Assembly (NCBI GenBank): GCA_029254745.1
Contig: JAQWWZ010000060.1
Coordinates: 1-53,730, forward strand
Reading direction: 5' to 3'
DNA: 53,730 nt
Origin: Opitutales bacterium
GTDB taxonomy: Bacteria; Verrucomicrobiota; Verrucomicrobiia; Opitutales; Seribacteraceae
Shown here: one piece after another, positions 8,585 through 17,863 of the stretch
Position numbering within the stretch: position 1 is the first letter of the stretch
How the letters are laid out: every line of letters starts with the position of its first letter
Notes under the pieces: generated by a model
Seen by the model: the letters and a program-made list of their open reading frames with translations, nothing else
What the model was told of the DNA's origin: nothing
Database searches by the model: none
Position numbers and translations under genes: made by a program

Positions 8585-8832
8585 AACCAAGAAACCTTAA
8601 ATAAAACCACCTTTGTCGGCGAGGGAAAATTTAAGGTAGCCTTTAGGTATTTTCCTGCTGATGTCTTACCGGAAAATATGAAACCCAAGTGTAATCTTCG
8701 AGGCGGTCATACAAACTAAACCTCTCCCTTAGCCTAGAGGTATGGCTCATTGTAACCCACTATCCAAAGTGTAGAAACCTTGGGGTGAAGCAGATGCACT
8801 GGCTGTGCACTTTTTTTAAAGGGAGGAGAAAG
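8585..8832. other. Divergent intergenic region with a short hairpin
   Basis: It separates the leftward aldolase from the rightward DUF1080 operon. At 8795-8809, TGCAC/GTGCA form a 5-bp stem with a 5-base loop, followed by C and seven T (8811-8817). This is a weak terminator- or attenuator-like element immediately before a strong ribosome-binding site. No gene is seen in the first 200 bases. Confidence 0.35.
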
Positions 8833-8973
8833 ATGTATTCTCGACAATATAGGGTTAGAGAGGAAGAAGTGGATCAATGGGTGATGTTGAACCTTGTTTT
8901 TAAAAATTATGTTCTGCTAAGTAATGAATTTGACAGGTGTCTATGTATTGTACGCAATAATAAGAATGCTTAA
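8833..8973 (+). CDS. Possible 46-codon leader ORF coupled to the DUF1080 gene
   Basis: The ATG at 8833 follows GGGAGGAG at 8821-8828, the best Shine-Dalgarno sequence I saw in the window. The frame runs 46 codons and stops at 8971-8973, overlapping the ATG of the DUF1080 gene at 8966. The product is charged at the N-terminus (Arg/Glu-rich) with a hydrophobic middle, and I recognise no family. It could be a coupling leader peptide that feeds ribosomes to the operon. It could also be a chance frame. Confidence 0.3.
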   Translation: MYSRQYRVREEEVDQWVMLNLVFKNYVLLSNEFDRCLCIVRNNKNA

Positions 8974-9805
8974 ATTTTCATTTATTTCATTCCTTATTTT
9001 TGTCTTAAGTGCGGTGGTTTTTTCTAAAAGTCATCCTGTAATTCGTACGGAAATAAAAGACGAAAACGGACGCAAGGTAGAATATATGTATATTGACGGA
9101 ATCAAGGTTCATGAGACAGATCCTAAAAAACAACCCTTCCCCCCCGTTGTTTCCCCCAAGCCCCATGATGCTCATGTTGCGAAGCCACCGGAAGGGGCAA
9201 TTGTGCTGTTCGATGGTACTCCAGAGAAAGTCAAGAATTGGACTTCAAGAAATGGGCAACCCACCAAATGGAAACTTATCAATGGTGCCCTTGAATCAGT
9301 TCGTGGATGCGGCCCCTTGCTAAGCAAAAAAGAGTTTGGTTCCTGTAATTTACATGTTGAATTTGCCACTCCCAATGAAGTGCAAGGGGAAGGGCAGGGA
9401 AGGGGGAACAGTGGAGTTTTTCTGATGGGGCTCTATGAAGTGCAAATTCTTGATTCTTACAACAACACTACTTATCCGGATGGTCAATGTGGTGCTCTTT
9501 ATGGAAGAGCCAAACCACTTGTAAATGCATGCCGTCCTCCGGGAGAATGGCAGAGTTACGACATTACTTTTGATCGACCAAGATTTAATAAGAAGGGGAA
9601 GGTTACAAGAAAAGCAAAATTCCATGTCATCCATAATGGTCATGTGATACACGATAATCTTGAAATTACTGGAGGCACTGGTTGGCGGGGGCATCATGCA
9701 GTGTCTGCGTATAAAAAACATGGGGATAAGGGGCCAATCAAGTTTCAGGATCATGGAAACCCAGTTCGTTTCCGTAATATTTGGATTGTAGCGATCAACG
9801 ACTAG
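8966..9805 (+). CDS. Secreted DUF1080 (3-keto-disaccharide hydrolase family) protein
   Basis: The protein has 279 aa from the ATG at 8966, which opens directly into a signal peptide (M-L-K-F-S-F-I-S-F-L). Fourteen extra codons from 8924 would spoil that signal. After a ~55-residue linker comes the DUF1080 fold (PF06439, concanavalin-like): G-A-I-V-L-F-D-G-T near 75, then N-S-G-V-F-L-M-G-L-Y-E-V-Q-I-L-D-S-Y and W-Q-S-Y-D-I-T-F-D-R-P-R-F. The family is annotated as hydrolysing glycosidic bonds of 3-keto-sugars in the periplasm. It is first in a run with ThuA (40-base gap), a PVC cytochrome and an esterase, which supports an oxidative glycoside pathway. Confidence 0.9.
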   Translation: MLKFSFISFLIFVLSAVVFSKSHPVIRTEIKDENGRKVEYMYIDGIKVHETDPKKQPFPPVVSPKPHDAHVAKPPEGAIVLFDGTPEKVKNWTSRNGQPTKWKLINGALESVRGCGPLLSKKEFGSCNLHVEFATPNEVQGEGQGRGNSGVFLMGLYEVQILDSYNNTTYPDGQCGALYGRAKPLVNACRPPGEWQSYDITFDRPRFNKKGKVTRKAKFHVIHNGHVIHDNLEITGGTGWRGHHAVSAYKKHGDKGPIKFQDHGNPVRFRNIWIVAIND

Positions 9806-9845
9806 TATAAAAAGTATTCTTTCTGCTAAACTATTTATATAATTT

Positions 9846-10607
9846 ATGAAAACTTTATGGATCCTGCTTTTTTCTTTCTTGCTCCCACTCTTGTCTTATT
9901 CTGAAGAAAATAAAAAATTAAAGGGGCTTCTTGTGACCGGTGGTGGGCATCACGATTATGCGACCCAAAAAGATATAATTACTGAAGAGATCAATAAACG
10001 GATATCTGTTGAATGGGATGTTTTGTTTGAAATGGACCCTCGTCGAATGAAGGGACTTTTAGGAACCGATGATTGGGCAAAAGGTTATGATTTTATATTT
10101 TATAACTTCTGCTTCGCCAGAGAGGATGATAGCAAGTTCATTGAGAAGATTGTGGAAGTGCATAAGAGGGGCATGCCTGCTATCGCTATGCATTGTGCCA
10201 TGCACACCTTTCATATTTTCCTAAGAGATCAAAAACCTGAAGATAAAAGTTGGAACAAAATGCTCGGTGTTGTCTCTTCCGGGCACGGCCCTCATGTGCC
10301 TTATGATGTAGCCATTGCAGAAGACCAGATCAAACATCCAGTTGTCAAAGGATTACCCAAAAAATGGAGAACTCCCAAAGGAGAACTTTACATGGTGCCC
10401 AATGTCTTGGAAGGAACCAAGGTATTGGCTTACGGGGACAATGGAACGCAACATAAACCTGTTGAGCCACAAGCTCTGGCGTGGGTGAAAGAAAAAGATG
10501 GATTCAAACTTTATGCCACGACTATGGGTCATCACAATGAAACCGTAGCATCGAAAGAATTTCTTGATATGGTGGCCAATGGAATCAGTTGGGCTACACA
10601 GAAGTAG
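9846..10607 (+). CDS. Secreted ThuA-domain protein
   Basis: The protein has 253 aa with a Sec signal peptide (~1-20). The ThuA fold (PF06283, class-I-glutamine-amidotransferase-like) spans nearly the whole mature chain: L-L-V-T-G-G-G-H-H-D-Y, then A-I-A-M-H-C-A-M-H, S-S-G-H-G-P-H, and E-L-Y near 180. ThuA proteins accompany sugar dehydrogenases and 3-keto-sugar chemistry; the activity is not settled. It is closely similar along its length to the Tat-exported ThuA protein encoded at 27761-28591. It lies between the DUF1080 and PVC-cytochrome genes. Confidence 0.9.
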   Translation: MKTLWILLFSFLLPLLSYSEENKKLKGLLVTGGGHHDYATQKDIITEEINKRISVEWDVLFEMDPRRMKGLLGTDDWAKGYDFIFYNFCFAREDDSKFIEKIVEVHKRGMPAIAMHCAMHTFHIFLRDQKPEDKSWNKMLGVVSSGHGPHVPYDVAIAEDQIKHPVVKGLPKKWRTPKGELYMVPNVLEGTKVLAYGDNGTQHKPVEPQALAWVKEKDGFKLYATTMGHHNETVASKEFLDMVANGISWATQK

Positions 10608-10699
10608 ATCCAACGCACCTTACCCTCATCTTTACTCTTTTTACGGAGAGTAATACTTTACAGTTCATTCTCTGTCAGAGAATTTTACTACTTTAGAAA

Positions 10700-13600
10700 A
10701 TGATCAAAAATACTTACCTCGGTTTACCCCTATTCTGTCTCTTGTGCACTGGACTCTTTGCTAGCCCTTCCTCAAAAGATACTGCACTCGCCAAAAGTGG
10801 AAATAGCAAGCCTACGATCGTAAAACTTAGCTCTGCGGAAGAAACAGCAATTCTCAAGAAGGGTGGGTTGCGTGTGCCCGAAGGATTTGAAGCCACCCTT
10901 TTTGCTCCCTGGCAAACGGCGAACTATCCGGTCTATGTTGCAGCCTCTCCCAGTGGTGACCTTTATGTTTCCAGTGATGGATGCGGTTCTCTTGGACGGT
11001 CCGCAGATCGTGGTAGAGTCTTACGACTTCGGGATAAAGATGGGGATGGCCGAGCAGATGAGGTGACGGAGTTCATTTCCTCAATAGACTCCCCACGTGG
11101 GTTAATCTGGGATCATGATCGATTGTATCTTTTACATCCACCCCATGTTTCTGTTTTCTTTGATCGAGACGGTGATGGTGTGGCTGAGGAAAGTAAAAGA
11201 TTGGTTTCCAATATTGCGTTCGGGTTTAAAGACCGCCCGGCAGATCACACCACTAATGGGCTGGACTTGGGTGTTGACGGATGGATTTATGTAGCCGGCG
11301 GAGATTTTGGCTTCATCGAAGCAATTGGATCCGATGGGAGGAAATTACAGAACCGCGGAGGTGGGGTCTACCGTTTTCGTCCGGATGGATCCGGCTTGGA
11401 ATTGTTTTCTTACGGCACCCGAAATATCTTGGCAGTACCCACCAGTCCATTACTCGATTTGTTTGGACGGGATAATACCAATGACGGGGGGGGGTGGAAT
11501 GTGCGCTTTCATCACTTTAGTGGATTGGATGATCACGGCTATCCTCGCTTGTACTTAAATTTTGCTGATGAGATTATTTCTCCACTTGCAGATTACGGCG
11601 GAGGTTCCGGATGTGGTGGGGTTTACATACATGAGCCTGGTTTTCCCAAGGAGTGGGCCCATGCCCCTTTTACCTGTGATTGGGGAACAGCTGGTCTTTA
11701 CCGCCACAGTGTTCAAAGAAAGGGTGCTGGTTTTGTTGAAATTGAAAAGCCAAAGAAATTTATTGCTATTTCCAGACCAACAGATGCGGATGTCGATGGA
11801 TCAAGTCGGGTTTATCAAGCGAGCTGGAGTGGGCCTGCTTCTTTTAAATGGGCAGGTCCGGAACACGGGTTTGTGGTTCAGGTAAAGCCCAAGGGTTACA
11901 AGCCCGAGCCCCTGCCGGATTTTGAAAAACTTACTGATCAGGAATTGATTGTTTTATTTGAATCACCCAGTCAGGTACGGGCAATGTTAGCTCAGCGTAC
12001 TTTACTTCGCCGTGCTGAGACCGGAGGAACCAAAGAATCTCTTTATGCTTTTGCCAAGAATTCATCGAAAGAACTTCGTTCCAGGGTAATTGCCCTGTAT
12101 TCGATTTCTCAGCGACTTTTACTGAGTGCAAGTTTTCCCCGTGATAAAGAACTGGCAGTGCTTTCAGAGCTCTCCAATGATCCTCAACTTTCTCCCTTTG
12201 TCATGCGAGCACTCGGGGATCTTGGTATGGATCTGATAACCCAGGGGAAGCCAGGCTTGGCTTCGGTTGATTTATTAAAGAAAGGCCTTAATAGTCCTGA
12301 TCCGAGGACACGGTTGGAAGCGATCTTCTCGACTGTCCGACAAAGAAGGGTAGAGTTGGCCGATGAAATAACATCGAGCTTGGGGCATGCAGATCCTACT
12401 CTTTCCCATGTTGCCTACCGGGCACTAGAAGAACTTGGCACCTACAAGCCAGCTCTCGCCCTGTTTAAGAACCCAGCTTCCACAAAATCACAAAGAAGAG
12501 GGGCAGCCTTAGCCCTTATGCGAATCCATTCAACCGAAGTGGTTCATTCCTTGGAAAAGCATCTGATAAGCCAGGATGATATTTTATTTGATCTTTCATT
12601 TGAGATTCTCGCACGGCTCTACCACAAAGAGAAAGAATGGGATAGTAAGCACTGGGGCGGCAGACCTGACACTAGAGGACCGTATTATGAAATGGAGACA
12701 TGGGAAGAGTCCAACCGTATTCTCTCTGTTCTACGCAATACAATTGAGATAGTATCAAAGGGAAAAGTAGGGGACTATTTAGCCATTATGAGCCAAAATC
12801 GAATCGAGGATGATCAATCTCTTCTCAAAATGGTTGAATTAGCCGAATACGATTCCTCACTTGTCCCTACGATGGTCTCTCAACTTGCGGATAAGGGAGA
12901 CATACCGGAGGCGGCGCTCAAGATTTTGGCCACCTCAGCCACTAACAAGAAGCTTGAATCAAATGTGCTTACTCAAATTGTAAAATGTTTACTTAAGCCA
13001 GCTGACCCCCAATTTGTGACTCCTGTCATAAATGCTTTGATTATCATTGAATCACGCGGGGACTGGGTTGCTCTTCGTCCAGGTAAAGATGCTTTTCTTA
13101 AAAATAACCGCAAACTTGACCAGTTTCATCATACACTCGTTGAATTGGCAAAGGGTGACCCTAAAATAGCTCAAACAAGATGGGCCTATTCTGGCGTAGT
13201 TGACATTTCCAGCCGGAAAAATGCGAATGCCGAAGCCAAGGCTAATACGGTTACATTTATTGAGGAATGTTGGAGGGAACCGGCGAAAAAAGTACTCTTG
13301 ATCAATGCCCTGGTTGATTTACGGAATCGTTCCTATGATGATCAACTTATTGCTGCAGCGAACGATTCTAACCCTGATGTCAAGAAAGCTGCAGTTCGTG
13401 CAATGCGTCATTTGAAAATCGAAGCAATAAACGAAGACACCACCCCAAAAGTGGCCAGTTTGCAGGCAGATCAGGTCCTCATTCAGGTAAAGGCAATCAA
13501 GGGGGATATCGGATTAGGTGAAGCTATTTTTACCAAGGCAGCCTGTGCAAGTTGTCACACCGTTCGTGAGGATGATCCACAGAAAGGGCCCTATCTCGGT

Positions 13601-13918
13601 AATATTGCCGCCATTTACCCACGCAATGAATTGGCAGAGGCTATCTTGCACCCTAATAAGTCGATCGCTCAGGGTTTTTCCACAAACTTGGTCACGATGA
13701 AAGACGACCGTGCAGTAATGGGTTTCGTAACCGAGGAGACACCGAACAAGCTTGTCATGCGGGATATGGCTAGTCAGGAACATATTTTAGAGAAGTCAGA
13801 GGTAGCCACTCGTTCCACTTTGCCAAATTCGATGATGCCCGCCGGCTTGATGCACCCTTTCTCCATTAAAGAGTTTGCCTCTATGCTCGATTACATAGTC
13901 GACTTATCCCAAAAGTAG
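10700..13918 (+). CDS. PVC-type membrane-bound dehydrogenase / CxxCH cytochrome (propeller-HEAT-cytochrome c)
   Basis: The 1072-aa secreted protein has three parts: a signal peptide (~1-22); a beta-propeller-like N-terminal region (~50-400) with Ca-loop-like repeats D-K-D-G-D-G-R-A-D and D-R-D-G-D-G-V-A; alpha-helical HEAT-like repeats (~410-900); and a C-terminal cytochrome c with heme site C949-A-S-C-H953 and a Met-rich distal region (S-M-M-P-A-G-L-M). This is the Planctomycetes/Verrucomicrobia-specific architecture (TIGR02604/TIGR02603-like). It is expected to oxidise a sugar or related substrate in the periplasm and pass electrons through the heme; neither substrate nor cofactor is proven. 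It sits 92 bases after thuA and 12 bases before the esterase. Confidence 0.92.
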   Translation: MIKNTYLGLPLFCLLCTGLFASPSSKDTALAKSGNSKPTIVKLSSAEETAILKKGGLRVPEGFEATLFAPWQTANYPVYVAASPSGDLYVSSDGCGSLGRSADRGRVLRLRDKDGDGRADEVTEFISSIDSPRGLIWDHDRLYLLHPPHVSVFFDRDGDGVAEESKRLVSNIAFGFKDRPADHTTNGLDLGVDGWIYVAGGDFGFIEAIGSDGRKLQNRGGGVYRFRPDGSGLELFSYGTRNILAVPTSPLLDLFGRDNTNDGGGWNVRFHHFSGLDDHGYPRLYLNFADEIISPLADYGGGSGCGGVYIHEPGFPKEWAHAPFTCDWGTAGLYRHSVQRKGAGFVEIEKPKKFIAISRPTDADVDGSSRVYQASWSGPASFKWAGPEHGFVVQVKPKGYKPEPLPDFEKLTDQELIVLFESPSQVRAMLAQRTLLRRAETGGTKESLYAFAKNSSKELRSRVIALYSISQRLLLSASFPRDKELAVLSELSNDPQLSPFVMRALGDLGMDLITQGKPGLASVDLLKKGLNSPDPRTRLEAIFSTVRQRRVELADEITSSLGHADPTLSHVAYRALEELGTYKPALALFKNPASTKSQRRGAALALMRIHSTEVVHSLEKHLISQDDILFDLSFEILARLYHKEKEWDSKHWGGRPDTRGPYYEMETWEESNRILSVLRNTIEIVSKGKVGDYLAIMSQNRIEDDQSLLKMVELAEYDSSLVPTMVSQLADKGDIPEAALKILATSATNKKLESNVLTQIVKCLLKPADPQFVTPVINALIIIESRGDWVALRPGKDAFLKNNRKLDQFHHTLVELAKGDPKIAQTRWAYSGVVDISSRKNANAEAKANTVTFIEECWREPAKKVLLINALVDLRNRSYDDQLIAAANDSNPDVKKAAVRAMRHLKIEAINEDTTPKVASLQADQVLIQVKAIKGDIGLGEAIFTKAACASCHTVREDDPQKGPYLGNIAAIYPRNELAEAILHPNKSIAQGFSTNLVTMKDDRAVMGFVTEETPNKLVMRDMASQEHILEKSEVATRSTLPNSMMPAGLMHPFSIKEFASMLDYIVDLSQK

Positions 13919-13930
13919 TTTTCGTTCAAT

Positions 13931-14851
13931 ATGATCAATGAAACTTTAAAAATTTTACCAGTTTTAATGTTTTGCAGCCTCTTCTTTCAGGCTCATGGAA
14001 AACAAGCTGGAGCTCATAAACCTAATGAGCTTCTACCTACTCACAGAGATATAAAATATGGGTCACATCCTAAAGAACTGATTAATTTCTGGCAGTTTGA
14101 GTCAGATAAAGCAGTTGGGATTCTACTTCAAATCCACGGCGGTGGTTGGATGGGGGGAAAAAAAGATGAAGTCCTCCGACCCCATCAACTCAAGCAAGGC
14201 TATCATATTGCTTCAATCAGTTATCCGTTGGTCAATGAAGGGGCATTGCAACCTGCGATGTTGAACTCTGCCCTCCGAGCGGTTCAGTTTCTTCGTTTTA
14301 AAGCAGCCGAGTGGAAAATTGATTCTAGCCGAATTGTGGCAACAGGGGGATCCGCTGGTGGGTGCTCCAGTCTGTTGATAGCCTTGCACGATGATATCGC
14401 GGAGCCGAATAACCCTGATCCGGTCAAACGATTCTCCTCCCGAATATCTGGGGCTCAGGTGGCCGGGGCACAGACGACGATGAATCCCTTTCTGATCAAG
14501 GAAAAAATCGGGGAGAAAACATTCGCAAACCCCATGCCTTACCAACCATTTGGGGCGGAAACAGCTGAGGATATGATGAGGGACTGGGAAAAGTATAAGC
14601 AGCTTGCCCTTAAATGTTCCCCCATTACTCACCTCTCCAAGGATGATCCACCCCTTCATCTTTTTTACAATGTGAATCGCGAGTTTCCAACTAGCAGTGG
14701 ATCCAATGGTATACACAGCCCAATCTTTGGGGAGATCATGCTCGAAGCCTGCGAGAAGATCGGCGTGGAATGTTACTTGCAATATTGGGAAAAAGACCGG
14801 CCCCTGCCTGAGGTGAGTCGTCAGGATTTTTTGAATAAACTCCTTTTGTAA
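13931..14851 (+). CDS. Secreted alpha/beta-hydrolase esterase
   Basis: The protein has 306 aa with a signal peptide (~1-23). The oxyanion-hole motif H-G-G-G-W near residue 65 and the nucleophile elbow G-G-S-A-G-G near 137 place it with HSL/BD-FAE-like esterases, which remove acyl groups from carbohydrates in many PVC genomes. The usual C-terminal catalytic His is not obvious: the last segment is short and ends R-Q-D-F-L-N-K-L-L-L, so the triad may be completed differently. It begins 12 bases after the PVC cytochrome and is probably the last gene of that operon. Confidence 0.82.
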   Translation: MINETLKILPVLMFCSLFFQAHGKQAGAHKPNELLPTHRDIKYGSHPKELINFWQFESDKAVGILLQIHGGGWMGGKKDEVLRPHQLKQGYHIASISYPLVNEGALQPAMLNSALRAVQFLRFKAAEWKIDSSRIVATGGSAGGCSSLLIALHDDIAEPNNPDPVKRFSSRISGAQVAGAQTTMNPFLIKEKIGEKTFANPMPYQPFGAETAEDMMRDWEKYKQLALKCSPITHLSKDDPPLHLFYNVNREFPTSSGSNGIHSPIFGEIMLEACEKIGVECYLQYWEKDRPLPEVSRQDFLNKLLL

Positions 14852-15005
14852 GATTACTTTATTTCCTATTTTCTTGCTATGAATGGTGCCATTTTTTGTC
14901 TGAGTTTCCTGGTTGGACGAACAGGTCGCTGATGAAAGAAGTATCCCGGTTACTTCCCAAAAAAATGCTACCTCGATTGATCTTTGGAAGGGCTCAGGGA
15001 AGTAA

Positions 15006-15671
15006 GTGAAACCTTTCAGAATTAAAAATATTTTCTGGGATGTGGATGGGGTCCTAGCCGATCTCAACTATGCCTACTACCATTTCCTCACCGGTCACCC
15101 CAAGTACCGGGAGCAGTATAGGGGCTTGAAGTGGGAACAGCTTTCCGAGGTTCTTCCGATCGTGCCTGAGTATGGAGCTTTGGAATTGAAGACTCATCCA
15201 GAACTCGGAATAGAAATGGACCAAGACTTTTGTGCTGATCAAAAGTTTTTCCGAAATCGTCCCTTGTATCCTGGTGTAATCGAATCACTCAAAGAATTGA
15301 ATGAGAGGGGCTATCGCCAGTTCACCATGTCGGCGACTTTTGATGTGGAGGCCAAAAAGGCCTATTTGGATGATGTGCTGGCACCCGTTACTGACTTTTT
15401 AACCATTGAATGTGTGGAGCATGGAGAGTTTATGCACGACACGGCCAAAAGAGACCGGCTACAAGATTGTTATAAAAAGTACGACCTCAAGCCTGAGGAA
15501 ACTATTTTGGTTGATGATCGAATTTACAACCAATATGCAGCGATTGAGTCTGGAGCTCATCCTGTACGGTTGCGTTGTGAATTCACTACCGACTTACCTG
15601 CTGAATTATCGTGGATCCCTGAATTTCCCAATATTATGGTCCTGAAGGACTGGCTGGTGGGAAGTACATAA
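15006..15671 (+). CDS. HAD-superfamily phosphatase
   Basis: The protein has 221 aa. Motif I reads F-W-D-V-D-G-V-L-A-D (nucleophile and acid Asp). Motif II is M-S-A-T. A Lys lies at the expected motif III region (D-T-A-K-R-D-R). Motif IV is L-V-D-D-R-I-Y-N. The GTG start at 15006 is supported by AGGGAAG just upstream. A cap region of ~70 residues lies between motifs I and II, as in phosphoglycolate-phosphatase-like enzymes. The protein has no signal and acts in the cytoplasm, probably on a sugar phosphate or similar small molecule. Confidence 0.82.
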   Translation: MKPFRIKNIFWDVDGVLADLNYAYYHFLTGHPKYREQYRGLKWEQLSEVLPIVPEYGALELKTHPELGIEMDQDFCADQKFFRNRPLYPGVIESLKELNERGYRQFTMSATFDVEAKKAYLDDVLAPVTDFLTIECVEHGEFMHDTAKRDRLQDCYKKYDLKPEETILVDDRIYNQYAAIESGAHPVRLRCEFTTDLPAELSWIPEFPNIMVLKDWLVGST

Positions 15672-16040
15672 TTGGGAATGCAGCTTTAGAAATTTTAAAA
15701 AGATGTAAAATCCTCTGCTTTGTAGAAACTGAGGTTGCCCATAGCCGAGGCACTCTTCGTACTTTTTAAATCAATGCTATACGGACCTCACCTTGGCTGC
15801 GGAAAAGCTCATTAAGATGAGCGGTAAAAATTTCCCTCAGTTATCTAAACACATACGCATTCAAACTACTACTGAGTTTAACTAAGCATACTACCCACCT
15901 TGTTGCAGTCTTTTACAGATAACTGTATTATAAATGTCTGATCTACTCTCATGTGTAAAAGAGTAGGTTGTTTATTTTGAAAATTTTGTTATCCATTTTC
16001 ACTTATTATTCTTACAACTTGTACCCTATAAATTATTCTA
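15672..16040. other. Intergenic region upstream of the 574-aa hydrolase
   Basis: 369 bases without a credible ORF. A good sigma-70-like promoter lies at 15903-15931 (separate entry). I see no clear terminator for the HAD gene and no RNA gene. Confidence 0.5.
15903..15931 (+). promoter_or_regulatory. Sigma-70-like promoter
   Basis: TTGCAG (15903-15908) and TATTAT (15926-15931) are separated by exactly 17 bases, 110 bases upstream of the 574-aa hydrolase start. The match is by eye only. AT-rich DNA yields such pairs by chance. Confidence 0.4.
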
Positions 16041-17765
16041 ATGCGATATCCAGTAATTCTCCTAAGCATTTTACTAACGGTTGCCAAGGCCGCACCTTTA
16101 CTGACACCACCAGAGGTATGGAAGGATTACAATCCAGACAAGGGTGATTTTAAAGAGGACATTGTAAGGCAAGAAACAAAAGGAGGAATTTTTTTCAAGG
16201 AATCCTACATTAGTGCGTATGTGAACGGAGAGGAGGTTCGTATTTTCTGTAAGTATGCAGTAAAAGCCGGAACGAAAATGGCACCCGGCTTGTTGAATGT
16301 CCACGGATGGATGGGTGGTCCCGCCATCGATATGAAATATGTGAATGATGGATGGGCAGTCATGGCCCATGATTATTCCGGAATCAATAAGCGGAGTGAT
16401 TACACGAAGTATCCGAATGCTTTAGCCCATGGACACATGGAAGCCAAAAAGATGGGGCATGCCTTGATCTATGACCGCATGCCAGACGGTAGCCAAACCA
16501 CGAATCCCAAGGCAACTTCTCATTATCTATGGAATGCGGTGCAACGCAGGGCCCTCAGTTATTTGCTTGCCCAAAAAGAAGTGGATCTGGATCGTATTGG
16601 TGCCAAGGGGTATTCCTATGGGGGTACGATTATGTGGAACCTGGGAATGGACCCCAGGGTCAAGGCGATCGTTGCTTACTTTGGAATCGGGTGGATTAAC
16701 TATTATCGTGATCGAGCGGTATGGATGTACAGCAACCCATACAAAGAACCGAAAAAATCACCGGGACAAAAACTGTATCTTTCGGCCGTGGCCCCGCAAG
16801 CCCATGCCCCTTACATCACCGCGGCCAGTCTTTGGCTGAATGGCTCCAATGATCATCATGGTGGTCATGAGCGAGGGGGTGAAACTTTTAAAAACTTTAA
16901 GCAAGAGGTGCCCTGGGATTTTGCGGTTCAGGCACGTGGGCATCACAATACCGAAAAGCTGGGAGATAATTGTCAGTTATGGCTGGAAAAGCATGTGCTT
17001 GGCAAAAAACATTTCTGGCCAGAGCGCCCCCAGTCGGAAATAAAGCTTGATGCAGATGGTGTGCCCGTGCTGCACCTGACTCCTGCAAATCCAGCAGAAA
17101 TCAAGAAATTACAAGTTTATCAGTGCCTAAAGACATCGAATAATATTGCCCGCTATTGGAGAGATGTGGATTCAGTCAGGCAGGGGAACACCTGGGTGGC
17201 GAAGATACCTGTTATGAATGTGGATGAATATGTATTTTCTTATGCCAATATCCGTTACCGGAACAACATCGTTCTATCTTCGGGTTTCGAAGCTGTCATT
17301 CCATCCAGGCTTGGTAAGGCGGTGGCCACCGATAAGAAAGCCGGTTTCATTTCCAAGGGAACTGGGCAATGGTCCCATGTCGGTCCGGCCGAAGGGATAG
17401 GGGGCGTACAAGGATTTCGTCCCCTTGATAATCGCAGGGGAACCAAGAATATACAGTTTTCCGATCCCAAATGGAAAGCTCCTAAGGGATCCAAGCTAAG
17501 CTTTCGTTTTTATTGCACCCAGCCACAAAAAGTTGTCTTCAGTGCCAACCGACGATTTACCACGGAACTTGAGATCACCGCTTCCGATGACTGGCAAAGA
17601 TTGACGATTCCTGCCAAGCAGTTACGCAGTCATGGTGCTGTATTAAGTGACTGGTCTGTAGCGGACAGTATGGGAATAATGCCAAAAATGGGATCTGATA
17701 TCACCCAAGTGGTTTTCGCAGATTTTAAATGGAATCCTCCAACCCAAGAATCTCCTGCTAAATAG
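16041..17765 (+). CDS. Secreted alpha/beta hydrolase with C-terminal beta domain (acetyl-xylan-esterase/dipeptidyl-peptidase-like)
   Basis: The 574-aa protein has a signal peptide (~1-18). The hydrolase core contains N-V-H-G-W-M-G-G (oxyanion region, ~93) and the nucleophile elbow G-Y-S-Y-G-G near 194, with a candidate catalytic His in R-G-H-H-N-T near 300. A His-rich loop N-D-H-H-G-G-H-E-R-G-G occurs around 272. After ~440, a beta-rich domain with W/F residues resembles an accessory carbohydrate-binding module. It is probably a periplasmic or extracellular carbohydrate esterase; a peptidase role is less likely. It is transcribed alone from an AT-rich upstream region. Confidence 0.82.
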   Translation: MRYPVILLSILLTVAKAAPLLTPPEVWKDYNPDKGDFKEDIVRQETKGGIFFKESYISAYVNGEEVRIFCKYAVKAGTKMAPGLLNVHGWMGGPAIDMKYVNDGWAVMAHDYSGINKRSDYTKYPNALAHGHMEAKKMGHALIYDRMPDGSQTTNPKATSHYLWNAVQRRALSYLLAQKEVDLDRIGAKGYSYGGTIMWNLGMDPRVKAIVAYFGIGWINYYRDRAVWMYSNPYKEPKKSPGQKLYLSAVAPQAHAPYITAASLWLNGSNDHHGGHERGGETFKNFKQEVPWDFAVQARGHHNTEKLGDNCQLWLEKHVLGKKHFWPERPQSEIKLDADGVPVLHLTPANPAEIKKLQVYQCLKTSNNIARYWRDVDSVRQGNTWVAKIPVMNVDEYVFSYANIRYRNNIVLSSGFEAVIPSRLGKAVATDKKAGFISKGTGQWSHVGPAEGIGGVQGFRPLDNRRGTKNIQFSDPKWKAPKGSKLSFRFYCTQPQKVVFSANRRFTTELEITASDDWQRLTIPAKQLRSHGAVLSDWSVADSMGIMPKMGSDITQVVFADFKWNPPTQESPAK

Positions 17766-17863
17766 GATTCACTTTCATTTTTCAGCTTCAAATATAACTT
17801 TTTACTCTTAAACTTACTACCATGGTAGGTCTTATTTGCTGAGAAAAGTGATCTGATTGTAGG

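Noticed and set aside
14213-15067. 284-codon leftward frame
   Set aside because: It lies antisense to the esterase and the start of the HAD gene, both with clear catalytic motifs. The product has no recognisable pattern.
17817-17828. CTACCATGGTAG palindrome as a terminator
   Set aside because: It has no loop and no T-run, so it is not a credible terminator between the convergent genes.
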